The notes below the pieces were generated by a model that saw nothing but the letters and a program-made list of their open reading frames with translations, was not told the origin of the DNA and did no database searches. The position numbers and the translations under genes are program-made. Positions 1 to 11,193 of a DNA stretch of 64,000 nucleotides are shown in pieces. The DNA comes from Termitomyces sp. T153 (taxonomy: Eukaryota > Basidiomycota > Agaricomycetes > Agaricales > Lyophyllaceae), in contig JACKQL020000002.1 of the NCBI GenBank assembly GCA_018296165.2, positions 186,001-250,000 of the forward strand. Reading direction: 5' to 3'. Within the stretch, counting starts at the first letter, position 1. Each line of letters opens with the position of its first letter.

Positions 1-2960
1 CCAACTCTTTGACAAAAGCCCCACCATAACAGGAATCACTCAATACCACAGTAATGCCCTTACCCTTGACAATGACCTGAGATTCCAGGCTCAGCTACTC
101 ATCACCCAGCTTCCCCCATCAGCTCCAATTGTGCTCAGACTTCCATGGCTGCAGGATGTCAACCCTGATATTGACTAGAAGAACCTTACCATGCAATTTC
201 CTGGCTTCAAAGCAAGTCCAGTAGCCACCATCTCCCTCCATCTCCAGCCCCTCTTACCCCAACACCAGCACCTCCAGAGCAACCCAAAGCCCCTCCACCC
301 TTAATAGCAGCCAAATGTGCCCCTGCCTTGGTCACTCTCAAGTAAATCACAATGGCTGCCCCCCAACATACTCCAGGATTGATGCAAAGGTTCTTGCTAC
401 TCTGACCAATGATGCCCAACCTCTCTGAACAATCCCACCACTGCTCCAGGCCCAGCCTCAACTACTCTGTCACTCACCCCCATCAATCCCAGAGACCTTG
501 ACATCAAAGTCATTGGTGGTGCTGTCCCCTTCACATGCATTTTACAAGATGGCACCCCCACCTTCCAGCTGCAGATCATGCCAACTCTACTAGAAGAATA
601 CCTCTGCACAGAGACCATCCCACTGGAATGCACAACCAAGGAGCAGATCCTATATGAAGTAGTTCTCCTGGAGTATCATGAATTTGCTGACATATTCTTT
701 GAAGGCAGTGCAAAAGAACTTCCTCCACATCATTCCTATGACTACAAGATTGATCTTGAAGAAGGTGCCTTCCCCCCATTTGGCAAAATCTACAATATGT
801 CCAAAATCAAACTCTAGGCCCTGAAAGATTACCTTGATGACATGCTCAGCAAAGGCTTCATATGCCCATCAATCTCTGCCACTAGTGCTTTAGTCCTATT
901 CACTAAGAAAAAGGATGGATCACTCAGACTTTGTGTTAATTACCAGAGACTCAACAAAGTCACCAAAAAGAACTAGTATTCCCTCCCCTTGATCAGAGAC
1001 CTTGTTGACTACCTCTGCAGCACTAAGATCTATACAAAAATAAACCTTTGCTCTGGCTACAACAATGTCCAGATCACTCTGGGACATGAATGGAAGACCA
1101 CCTTTTGCACCCACTATGGCCTCTTTGAGTACCTAGTAATGCCTTTCAGAATGACTAATTCCCCTGCCACTTTCCAGTACTTCATAAACAATATCTTCTA
1201 TGACATGAATGACTGACTTCACCATCCATTACTGCCCCAGACAACTTGGTGCAAAACCCAATGCACTTACTCAGAGGTCTGACATGTATCCAAAGAAGTT
1301 GTTTGAAGCTGAGCAGAATGCATTCAATCATTGAGTGGTAATCCTCCCTGAGCATCTGCATGCCATGCTAATTTTGAATGAAGAAAAAATCCTCTACCAA
1401 ATCAGAAACTCACCCCTGGACTCCTTTTTCACCCAGCACAACCCCCACAACAACTCCACTAATAAGTCAAATGCCAATAACCCCTTCATGCTGTCTCCAG
1501 ACCACTGCCTCCTACTCCAGAGGGGATGAATCTATACTCCAGACTACAAGTCCATTTGCCTTGACATACTCTGGCAGCATCACAACCACAAACTCCAGGG
1601 GCACCCAAGAATTTGTAAGACTCTCCAACTCATCTCCCAGACTTACTTTTGGCTAGGAATCAAAAAGAACATCACACAATATATAAGGGCCTATGAATCT
1701 TGCCTCTGAGCCAGAGTACTCTACCACTGCTCTCATGGATTGCTGAAGCCTCTCCTTGTTGGTTGCCACCCATGGTCCTCAATCTCAATGGATCACAAGA
1801 CACTCCAACTCATCTCCTGCACTTACTTTTGGCCAAGAATGAAGAAGGATGTCACACAATATGTAAGAGCCTGTGAACCTTGCCTCCAAGCCAAAGTACC
1901 CTGCCACCACCCTCATGAACTGCTGAAGCCCCTCTCTGTTGGTTGACACCCCTAGTCCTCAGTCTTAATGGATCACATTGTGGAAATCCCCAACTCCAAA
2001 GACTTCAATGCAATCCTTGTTGTCATCTGCCATCTCATCAAGCAAGCCCTCTTCATCCCCTGTCACATGACTAACAATGCTCTGGAATTCACCAAACTAT
2101 TTCTCAAACATGTATTCTCCAAGCACAGACTCCCAGACAACATCATCTCTGACTGCAGGCCTCTATTCATCCCCTATTTCTGAAAATTGCTATGCAAGAT
2201 GCTCAAAATAAAGACCAACCTAGACAAACAGAACAAGTAAACCAGATGTCAGAACAGTATCTCTGCCTCTATGTTCACTATTTACAAAATAACTGGCATG
2301 CAGAACTCCCCCTTGCTGAGTTTACTTACAATAACAACAACACACCTCACTCTGCCACTGGAGTTTCCCCCTTCTATGCTAACAAGGGCTACAACCCCCA
2401 ACTCACACTATCCCTCAGAGACATCCCCTCCCATGTCTCCTACAAAGTTGCCAAAGACCTCCAATCCCTCCACCAGTTCCTCTGGAATGAAATCAATACT
2501 GCCAATCAAGCATACTCCAAACATGCCAATGCCCAACAAGATCCTACCCCTGACTAGCTGCCCAACACCTTGGTTTAGCTTGATTAATGGAACCTCAAGA
2601 CCTGGAGGCCTTCTGTCAAGCTCAATCACAGGTGACTCAGCTCCTTCAAGATCTTCTGGAAGGTCTCCACACACACCTACAAGCTTGACCTACTCCCAGG
2701 CCTGAAGGGCCTCCACCCTGTATTCCACATGTGCCTCCTCAAAAAACATGCTCTGGGCCCCTTCCCCAGGCAATGCCCCAGTAGACCACCCCCCATCAAA
2801 GTCAAGAACAAATATCACTATGAGGTCAACCAAATCCTTGACTCCCACTTGATCTGTGGCCAGCCCCAATACTTAGTCTGCTGGAATGACTATGGGCCTG
2901 AGGATGACACTTGAGAACCTCAAAAAAAGCTGGACAGAGCCCCCAACAAACTCCAGGACT
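1..2960 (+). pseudogene. A1 pol remnant: protease end, RT, integrase, chromodomain
   Basis: Decayed pol. The protease end is at about 83-215 (a LRLPWLQ then NPDID pattern). The RT linker and fingers/palm are at 566-1215, with a [16 protein letters not shown] stretch and NSPATFQ near the end. At about 1215 the frame jumps to the end of RNase H (HYCPRQLGAKPNALT). The catalytic YxDD segment, thumb and most of RNase H are therefore deleted. The integrase zinc-finger region (about 1600-1950) is partly duplicated. The integrase core runs about 1968-2560, and a chromodomain (YEVNQILDS to YGPEDDT) lies at 2817-2914. Many in-frame TAG/TGA codons occur, several explicable as decayed CGA or TGG codons. 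It cannot encode a working polymerase. Confidence 0.8.
1618..1977 (+). repeat. 180-bp tandem duplication inside A1 integrase
   Basis: Two head-to-tail units, 1618-1797 and 1798-1977, offset by exactly 180 bases. Both cover the integrase zinc-binding region (TLQLIS.TYFW ... CL.A ... LLKPL.VG) and end in ATGGATCACA. They differ at many positions, so the duplication is old or one copy decayed faster. Confidence 0.8.
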
Positions 2961-3042
2961 TCCATCAATGACACTCCACTAAGCCCCAGGACCCTCAGAA
3001 CTAGTGGACACAGATGGCATTAGTGGGCATAACCCCTGCCCC

Positions 3043-3483
3043 TATTAGGGGATGTCTCTCTTGTTTCCCCTTCTCCTTCTCCACTTCTTGTCAGATTTGC
3101 TCCATTATAGTTTTCCTTTATTCTCCTTCCTTTTCCCTATCTATTAGTCCTAGTTTCAGCCCTCAGGCTGCACCAGTTCTCTATCAATAATTCAGACAAG
3201 TGTGGCCCCTTTGATACTGCCACTGGCTTATGTAACTGCTGACTAATTGCTGACACATCACTTGTGTCTTTCTTCTCTGTCATACTGTACAGTTGTTTCT
3301 CATGCTTCTGAAGCCTCTGAAGCATCACACCTGGCCTAGAGAATCTCCAGACTTGTTCTCTTTAGATTTCTTTTTGCCAGGTGAGTAGTTATCTCAGTAG
3401 ACACTGTACAGTACTGAATAGACTTTGGATTTCCCTTTGCCAGCTATGTGATTGAGCCACAGCCTCCAGAGGTCACCCTTACA
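3043..3483 (+). repeat. 5' LTR of family B element
   Basis: 441 bases ending TTACA, matching the 3' LTR at 8914-9330. The start TATTAGGG corresponds to TGTCAGGG in the 3' copy, so the terminal TG has mutated. It holds about 24 bases near position 3410 that the 3' copy lacks. The 11-mer at 3349-3359 is the complement of the primer-binding site and probably marks the start of the transcript (R). Confidence 0.88.
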
Positions 3484-3485
3484 GC

Positions 3486-3496
3486 AGAACAAGTCT
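3486..3496 (+). promoter_or_regulatory. Primer-binding site of family B, self-priming type
   Basis: AGAACAAGTCT lies two bases after the 5' LTR. It is the exact reverse complement of AGACTTGTTCT within the same LTR (3349-3359). In S. pombe Tf1 the first 11 transcript bases pair with such a site to prime minus-strand synthesis. No tRNA-complementary site is visible here. The same pair occurs in element D (40391-40401 with 40530-40540). Confidence 0.7.
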
Positions 3497-3599
3497 CTAG
3501 ATTCAGTCTAGGAGCCCCCTTTTCAGTTACTTGAGCTTCTATTTGGTTCCTCAAAAGGTCTCTCCCCCACTAGTGTTTTAGTGCCCCTGTGCCCTTCTT

Positions 3600-4900
3600 A
3601 TGACCCAGCCAACCCCTCCAGCACCTCCCCCTGATGCTTCAAGCCCCCAGAATGATGCCTGGAGCTGTTTGCTATCCCTAGAGACACAGGTTCAACTAAC
3701 TCGAGCCTCCCTTACTTCCTACATGGCTGAACTCACTGGACTCTGTCAAACTACTAAAGCAGTGTCCCTTTCTCTACAAGCCCTTCTGGAATGTCTCCTC
3801 CTTGCTCCTACCACTCCTTTGATGCCCCCAGCAGATGCAGAACAGTTTGTGTCTGCACCTAGCTCAGGCTTGTTGGCTCCAGCTGCTGCAGAATGGTTTG
3901 CATTTGCATCTGGCTTAGGCCTTTCAGCTTTTCATTCCAAACTCCCTTGTCCTGCACTCTCTGATGTATATGATGGAGATTGTAAGGCTGGAGAACATTT
4001 CCTCCAGTCCTGCATCACCTATATCCAGCTGAGTGGTGAAGCCTTTACCTTGGATGCCTTGAAAATTGCCTGGGTCCTCTCCTACATGAAGGCTAGTCTA
4101 GCCTCAACTTATGCACTGCATATCTTTCAATGCCCAGGAGGAGTGGAGAGTTTCTCTAGCTGGACAGAGTTTGAGAAGGAGTTCCAAGTGGAGTTCTTTC
4201 TCCTTGACTCCGCCAAAACTACAGCGCTTTCCCTTCAAGACTAAACTCAGTATGGTCAAGGAAAGTAGTCACTTAATGAGTACATTGACTCCTTTTGTGC
4301 CTTAGTTGAATAGGCTAGATATCTGGACAGTCTACAACTCTGCCTAACCTTCTATAATGGACTCCACCCCTCTCTCAGGAATTGCATAGACAGCATAGCA
4401 GAGAGGCACCCAGATGATGAGCATGTCAATACCTAGTACAAGGTGGCATGTGAGCAGTGGCAGCTCATGGAACTGCACATAAGTTGCAGCAGATGCAACC
4501 CTCAACCTTTCCTTTTTCTCATGGAGTGTTTTACCCCTAAGCTCCCTCTTCTGCACCTGCATCAGCATCCTCACAACCAGGTGCAGCTCCTTCCTTCATG
4601 CCTCATGTTGCTCCCCTGTGCTCCCTACCTCAAGGAGTCCCTATGGATGTTGATGCTTCCTGACAGAGGTCCACTACTCCCTTGCTGTGTTGATGCTGTG
4701 AGAAGGCAGGTCATTTTGCCCATTACTGTCCTCAAGAGCTAGAAGTTTGCTACTTGTCAGCATCAGAGCAAGGTGAGCTGCTCATCCAACTCCTTGCAGC
4801 TTGGGATGCTACAGGAACTCCCTCTTTGGATGCACCTATAGCTGTCCATTCTGAGTAAGTGGCCAATGAATTGGAGGAGGTTCCTACAGAGTCTGAGGAT
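3600..4900 (+). pseudogene. Family B gag remnant
   Basis: The start ATG at 3600 opens a 214-codon frame (MTQPTPPAPPPDA...) with a capsid-like region, then a TAA at about 4242. The same protein continues in broken frames to a zinc knuckle near 4690-4735 (C..CEKAGHFAHYCP, first cysteine region partly lost), followed by ELEVCYLSASEQGELL. Element D has the homologous gag. The role would be capsid assembly and RNA packaging. It is inactive because of stops and frameshifts. Confidence 0.75.
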
Positions 4901-5149
4901 CTTTAAAAGGGCAATAGATGACCAGTACACCCCTATTGCCCAATACTAATTGTTTTGCCCCCCTGTCCATGGAATAAAATATATCTGTTGCTATTGTTGA
5001 TACTATGCCTAAAACAATAAGCCTCTCCTCAGATGTACAAACTCCCCCTCTAGCTAAAGTCTCAGCTGGAAACACACTCCCCAGCCCACGCTTTTAGATC
5101 CCTGCATGGGAACACTGCCTCCCCCCTTGTTATATTGTTGCTTCCACCC

Positions 5150-5540
5150 CTTCTACCAACTCCCTGAAGCTACAGGTAGAAATTGAGATGATGGATACCC
5201 AGCATATCCAAAGTGTGGTTGCCCTCCTTGATAGTGGTGCAACAGGCCTCTTCCTTGACACTGACTATGTGCAACAACACCATCTGACCACTTGCCCCCT
5301 TTCTTGTCCTATCCCTGTATACAATGTTGATGGCACACTCAATGAAGCTGCTCTATTTACTCTGTGATGGACCTGGTCCTCCACTATCAAGACCACTCAG
5401 AGCAAGCCACTTTTGCCATCACTAGTTTGGGAAAGCAAGACATGATCTTGTTGTTCACCTGGCTATATAAACACAACCCAGAGATTGACTGGACTAAGAG
5501 TGAGGTAAAGATGAGTTGTTGCCTATGTCACTGCATTATT
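5150..5540 (+). pseudogene. Family B aspartic protease remnant
   Basis: The retroviral-type protease active site LLDSGATGLFLD is intact at about 5224-5262, preceded by LQVEIEMMDTQH. The frame is interrupted near 5366 (TGA) and continues as DLVLHYQDHSEQATFAITSLG. A long open frame (5364-5903) covers the protease tail and the spacer to RT. The enzyme would cleave the Gag-Pol polyprotein. Element D retains the same domain. Confidence 0.75.
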
Positions 5541-5999
5541 TATGCAGAAGAAGCCTATAAAGAGCAGAGAGCCAAAGTTTGTGAGCATGCTGCAGTGCAT
5601 GCCTGTCATGCCAAGCATCTCCCTTATGCTAATCTTGACCTCCTGAGTCCCCCCCCTCTGGCATTCCCTCATGGAGAGGCCCTCTACAAGGGTGTCCAAG
5701 GTGTTGGGTATGAATCTCTAGAGGAAGAGGAAGGTGAAGGAGAATGGACCTGTACTCCAGATGCAGAGTCCCTAGATGAGACCATAGAAGTGGGTGATTG
5801 GATCTATGCTACAATCCTCTGCCCCCCTCCTACAGTGGCAGAGATTCAGGCCAGTCAGATGACTTCTCAGCATCTGGCTGAGGCATTTGTGGCAAATTCA
5901 TAGGCCAAGCCCTTCCATAGCACTGTTCCCAATCACCTCCATGACTTTGAGGATGTATTGTCCAAGGCCTCCTTTGATTCACTTCCAGAGTGCAAGCAG

Positions 6000-7300
6000 T
6001 GGGATCATGCAATTGAGCTGATACCAGATGCAGAGCCCTCCAGCTGCAAGGTCTATCTACTTGTGCTCCATGAACAGGATGAGCTAGATGTTTTCCTGCA
6101 GGAGAATCTTAGCTCAGGACAAATATGACCCTCCAAGTCTCCAATGGCCTCCCCAGTCTTCTTTATTAAGAAGAAGGATGGGTCTCTTTGTCTGGTTCAG
6201 GATTATTGTGTCCTGAATGCAATGACAGTGAAGAACTGCTATCCTCTGCCACTCATCTCAGAACTTGCCAACAACCTTCAAGGTGCACACTATTTCACAA
6301 AGCTGGATGTCCACTAGGGCTACAAAAATGTATGCATCAAAGAAGGGGATGAGTGGAAGGCAGCATTCCAAACTAATCATGGACTCTTTGAACCTCTAGT
6401 AATGTTCTTTGGTCTCACCAATAGCCCAGCCACCTTTCAGACTATAATGAATGACATTTTCTGCAATTAGATTGTAGAAGGTGTTGTCTGCATGTATCTT
6501 GACAATATCCTCATTTACATAAGAACTCAGGAGGAGCATTGCCAGGTCACATGCATGGTCTTAGAATGCCTCTGCCAACACCAGCTCTATTTAAAGCCTG
6601 AGAAGTGTGAATTTGAACAGACTAAAGTGGAGTACCTGGGTTTGATCATTTTTGCATGGAACAGCTAAGATGGACTCCATTAAAGTAGCAGAGATAGCAG
6701 AGTGGCCTGAGCCAAGAAACAAGAAGGAAGTTCAGGCCTTTCTTGGGTTTGTCAATTTCTATTGGAGGTTCATACAGGATTTCTCCCACCATGCATGACT
6801 CCTCTTTGACCTTACAGTTAAGGATACTGCATGGTGATGGGAGCCCCCACAGCAAGCTGCCTTTGATGCCCTCAAGCAATCTGTGACCTCAAAGCCAGTC
6901 CTCCTGTTCTTTAATGATGACTCTCTATTCCATGTAGAAGCAGATAGCTCAGACTTTGCTACAGGGGCAGTCCTCTCCCAGCAGTCAAAAGAGGATGGCA
7001 AATGGCATCCAGTAGCCTTCTACTCCAAGAGCCTTAATGTGGTGGAATGGAACTATGAGATCCATGCCAAGGAGATACTAGCAATTATTTGGTCCTTTGA
7101 AGAATGGCGGCATTTCCTTGAGGGTGCATGGCATAAGTTTTAAGTCTGGACAGACCACAAGAACCCAGAGTACTTCTGTTCCACTAAGAAACTCAATCAA
7201 TGTCAAGCTTGGTGGTCTCTGTATCTGGCCAACTTTGACTTCTCATTACACCACAAACCAGGATGAAGCATAGGCAAACCAGATGCACTGTCCAGACAGG
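6000..7300 (+). pseudogene. Family B reverse transcriptase and RNase H remnant
   Basis: RT landmarks in order: [47 protein letters not shown], and the active site, which reads YLDN instead of YLDD at about 6497-6508. RNase H follows at about 6880-7290 (FHVEADSSDFATGAVLSQ, WNYEIHAKEILAI). The D-to-N change is GAC-GAT to GAC-AAT, a CpG to CpA transition that removes a catalytic metal ligand. At least six stops interrupt the frame. Confidence 0.8.
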
Positions 7301-7539
7301 CTGACCATGATACTGGAGCAGGAGATAATGACAACATTGTCCTTCTCAAGCCAGAGCTCTTTGCCATCCATGCATTAAAAGGGATTGTGGCTCAGGAAGA
7401 TGAAGCAAACATCCTTAGGGACATCTGATGAGGGAGCTGGGAGGGTGCACAGGAGGATGCAGTTGTCCAGGCTGCACAGGCCCTATGAGCTTAGTGGGCA
7501 AGTGGAGTCAAGTCAGTGCATGCTGATGAGTGGGGTCTT

Positions 7540-8823
7540 CAGGATGGGCTGCTGAACTTGAGAGGATGCATTTATATGCCTAACATTCCAAAACTTCACC
7601 AGTGCATTGTAGAATAGCATCATGACTCTTAAGTGGCTGAATATTCTGGAAGGTGGAAGATGCTAGAGCTGGTATCCCAGAACTATTGGTGGCCACAGAT
7701 CTCCCAATATGTAGGCACCTACACTAGCACCTGTGACCTCTATCTCTGCACCAAACCTCGCTGCCAAGTACCCATGGGCCAGCTCCACCCACTTCCTATT
7801 CCAGCTGCTCACTGGAGTGTTGCATTAGTGGATTTCATTGTGGAACTCCCAGATGCTCATGGGTATGATGCTATGATGGTAGTGGTGGACCTCTATGGCA
7901 AACAGGCTCACTTCATACCTACCCACACCACATGCTCTGCCTTGGGAGCAGCCAGCCTGTACTGGAAGAATGTCTGGAAACTCTATGGTCTGTCAGATGG
8001 GTATGTCAAAGCTCCATACTACCATGGCCTATTACCCTCAGTCTAACAAACAGACAGAACATGTTAACTAGGAACTGGAACAGTATCTCCACCTGTTTTG
8101 TAATAAGAAGCAGGATGACTGGGATGAGCTGCTGCCAGATGCAGAATTCCAATACAACAACCATGTTCACTCTTCTACACAGATGACTCCATTCTTCCTG
8201 GACACTGGCAGGCACCCTTGCATGGGATTTGAACCTCAGGCACACTCCTCAGAGAATGACTCTGTCAACAAGTTTGTGAATCAGATGAGAAGGGTACAGG
8301 AGGAGGCAAAAGCTGCATTGGTGAAGGCCAAGAAAGACATGGCATGGTACTATGATTGCAGACAGACACCTGCTCCAGTTTATAAGCCTAGGAACTGTGT
8401 GTACTTGGATAGCTTGGACATTAAGACAATGAGGCCATCCCTGAAGCTGTCACATTGTCATCTGAGCCCCTTCATGGTGGACAAGAAGGTAGGGCCTTTG
8501 GCATACTGACTTAAACTCCCAGCAGGCCTGTGCTAACTGCATCCAGTCTTCAATGTGGTCAAGTTGTTTCCAGCTCCAGAGGATCCAATCCCAGGCCTTC
8601 ACCCTAAGCCACCCCCACCACCAGTCCTGGTCAATGATGAGGAAGAGTATGAGGTGGAGGAAATCTTGGACAGCAGGGTACTCCAAGGGAAGTTGCAGTT
8701 TAAGGTGAAATGGAAGAAATATGGCATTGAGGACATCTCTTGGGAACCACAGACTAATGTTCATGCATCAGGCTTGGTCCAGGATTTCTACTATAGGCAT
8801 CCCAATGCCCCAAAAGTTATTTG
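7540..8823 (+). pseudogene. Family B integrase and chromodomain remnant
   Basis: The zinc-binding region is at about 7633-7780 (YSGRWKMLELVSQNYWWPQ, CDLYLCTKPRCQ) and the core at 7800-8500 (VDFIVELPDAHGYD). Directly after GLSDGYV the sequence jumps to a segment equivalent to the ...AYHPQSDGQTE region. About 20 residues with the second catalytic Asp (DRGPQF region of the family) are deleted. The C-terminal part and the chromodomain (EEEYEVEEILDSRV ... VKWKKYGIEDISWEP) at 8635-8823 are open. Chromodomains direct integration to marked chromatin. Confidence 0.8.
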
Positions 8824-8913
8824 AAGCATCTACCCTCTTTCACTAGCTGATCAGGCAATTCATGACTTCTTTTACCCAGTGCATCAAGGCACTGCATCCT
8901 AGAGGGGGAGTGA

Positions 8914-9330
8914 TGTCAGGGAACATCTCACTTGTTTCCCCTTCTCCTTCTCCAATTCTTGTCAGATTTGCTCCATTATAGTTTTTCTTTATTCTCCTTC
9001 CTTTTCCCTATCTATTAGTCCTAGTTTCAGCCCTCAGGCTGCACCAGTTCTCTGTCAATAATTCAGACAAGTGTGGCCTCTTTGACACTGCCACTGGCTT
9101 ATGTAACTGCTGACTAATTGCTGACACATCACTTGTGTCTTTTTTCTCTGTCATACTATACAGTAGTTTCTCACACTTCTGAAGCCTCTAAAGCATTACA
9201 CCTGGTCTAGGAAATTCCCAGACTTGTTTTCTTTGGATTTCCCTTTGCCAGGTGAATAGTTATCTCAGTAGACACTGTACAGTTTGCTAGCTGTGTGATT
9301 GAGCCACAGCCTCCAGAAGTCACCCTTACA
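8914..9330 (+). repeat. 3' LTR of family B element
   Basis: 417 bases beginning TGTCAGGG and ending TTACA, immediately after the polypurine tract (8900-8913). It matches the 5' LTR base for base over most of its length. A solo copy of the same LTR is at 39475-39926 on the minus strand. Confidence 0.9.
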
Positions 9331-9527
9331 GCCTCTGGATTATCAGGGATTCAACTCTCACAAGTACTCTCTATATATTTTATTCACTCTTCTCATTTAA
9401 CACTAAAAAGATTTAACCCCCTAGGCTGGAAGTCTAGAAAATGACTGCAGGAATATGTACAGTATTATATAACATTACACAATGGGGCCAATGTGGAGCA
9501 CACAAAAAGACAACCCCAAGAAAGTTC
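9331..9527 (+). other. A1 sequence between chromodomain and antisense ORF
   Basis: Family A sequence resuming after the nested family B element. It aligns with 49340-49545 of copy A2 (shared CAACTC.CACAAGTA segment) and is A/T-rich. It may carry the 3' ends of both the sense pol transcript and the antisense ORF, but no clear signal was identified. Confidence 0.5.
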
Positions 9528-11193
9528 CTATTCCCCTCTCTCCAGACCTACCTCTGCTATCCTCCCCATTATGTCCACTTCCAGCTGAGCCACCACTGTC
9601 ACCAAGACCTCTGGATGTCCCAGGAGGGGCTCCCCCACATCCATTGCCACCTCCTACCATGCTCTGGGGTCCACAGCCATCCTCCATCAGTGTCCCACCA
9701 GTAAACACCCCATCTGCCCCACTTCTGTCCTAACTCTAGCAGAAGATCTCCAAGCATCCATAACAGTCCATTGTGGATAGACCTAAGTGCAGCCAATGCC
9801 CCATTGAGGAGGATTCTGTGCTCCCTGGCCCAATCTGCTGGGATAAGTCAGCACTGCAGAAAATGAAAGAGTAGGAAGACATACAAAGCACCCCCTATTG
9901 CCCCAAGGCCACCTTGTTAGCCAGCCACTCCTTGTGCCATTGCCCTGTCTCTGCCCTAGATCTATCTGCCTCTGTAGCCCCTCACTGCAGCTCTGCCCTC
10001 TGCTCTGCCCATGCTTCTAACTGCCCCAGCCACTCCCACAGCCTCTGCACCTCTACCAACTCCTCCATAATTGTCTGTGTAGCCCCCTCTAATTCCTCCC
10101 ATGCCAGGTCTTGGTCTTTTCATACCTCACTGCACTCCTGCTGGATACTATTGCAATCTTTCTCAACCCTCCAGACCTCCTCATGCGAGACCAGCAGTCA
10201 GGACAATGCCTCCACTTGCCACTGTCAGAATGTCTCAGGGACTACTGGAGATGAACCAGAACCCCCACCAGAACCTCCCACCAAAACTCCCAATATAGGG
10301 GAGTATACATGTGGCCCTGAAGGGCCTGCCATCAACACTACCCCTCACAGCCACTTGCTGGGCCCTGCCTCTAGCAAGGGGGATGCCCTCCATTTCTCCT
10401 TGTCCTATGCTGTTAGAGCCCCCTCCCTCTGCCCACCCCACAGGAGTCTTACCTTCATCACAGGCTGCCCTGCACCTCCTCCACTCTCTACTCCAGACCC
10501 TGAGCCAACATCTTCCCCTTGCACTACTCAAGTAACTGTGCAGCCACCCATGCCACATCCCATCCCTGCTTCTCTAACACACAGGCTGCTCATCAACTCA
10601 ACAAAATGGGGCACTTCTCATGCCTTGAGTGACATGGGATGCATACTGAAGTATCCTGATGGGACCCCTGCATTGGCTCCTCAAAACTGCAGTAGTACCT
10701 GTAATGAGTACATAGAGCACACTAAATCAATAAGTTCAAAACCTGGCACAACAACACTGGATACCCACTAGAGCCTCTACTTGACACCACTCCAGGGGTC
10801 AGAGGACCTTGCACTTGCCCCACTGCCTCTACAAACTTCTCTAGAGTCACCTCTGCCTAGGGAACCTGCAATGCCTCCAAAACAAACTGGATCTCCCCTG
10901 GACCAAAATTAGGCCTCAAAGACCACCCTGCCAACACCAAAACTGACTCCACAGAAACTCTGCCTTGAGATGAGACCCCCAACAGGCTGGCCACAGTTGC
11001 AAACAACTCTGTCAAACTCAATCAATGACTCAGGAAAATGGAAAAGTGGGCCTACATGCATAGCTATAGTATATAGCCTCCATCCATCCATGGCTACAAT
11101 GAGAACTAGACTTCTCCAAGGAAGAGGGAGCAGGAGATGTGGACATGATGTGGATGACCTGGACACTGCTGGAGAATAGGTGGAGGAGGACAT
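9528..11193 (-). pseudogene. Antisense ORF of family A, copy 1 (cysteine motif plus coiled coil)
   Basis: A minus-strand frame of about 555 codons, opposite to gag-pol, between the chromodomain and the 3' LTR. It can be followed with a few frame changes. It starts MSSST at 11193. A segment LTELFATVASLLGVSSQGR lies near 11015. A double CX2CX6C motif spans 10611-10721 with 15 residues between halves. A Glu/Leu/Trp-rich coiled-coil stretch lies at about 9930-10200 (e.g. LVEVQRLWEWLGQLEAWAEQ). It ends MGRIAEVGLERGE and TAG at 9528. Premature stops are mostly TGA, as expected from CGA decay. Copy 2 (49546-51203) keeps every landmark. Function unknown; the cysteine pattern suggests metal or nucleic-acid binding. 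Confidence 0.7.

Larger units (their letters stand above)
3043..9330 (+). mobile_element. Complete family B chromovirus inserted in A1
   Basis: An element of 6288 bases with LTRs at both ends (3043-3483 and 8914-9330, roughly 90-93% alike by eye). It has a primer-binding site, gag, protease, RT/RNase H, integrase with chromodomain, and a purine tract TAGAGGGGGAGTGA just before the 3' LTR. The flanking five bases are GCCCC on the left and GCCTC on the right, a target duplication with one mismatch. The empty site is preserved in copy A2. All ORFs are interrupted, so it is dead, but the structural order is complete. It resembles the Tf1/sushi-like chromoviruses common in Agaricomycetes. Confidence 0.9.

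Noticed and set aside
9914..10771. 285-codon plus-strand ORF, Ser/Pro/Cys-rich
   Set aside because: It is the mirror of the antisense coiled-coil and cysteine-motif frame, which is the one conserved with 49546-51203. The plus-strand reading is not conserved in the second copy.
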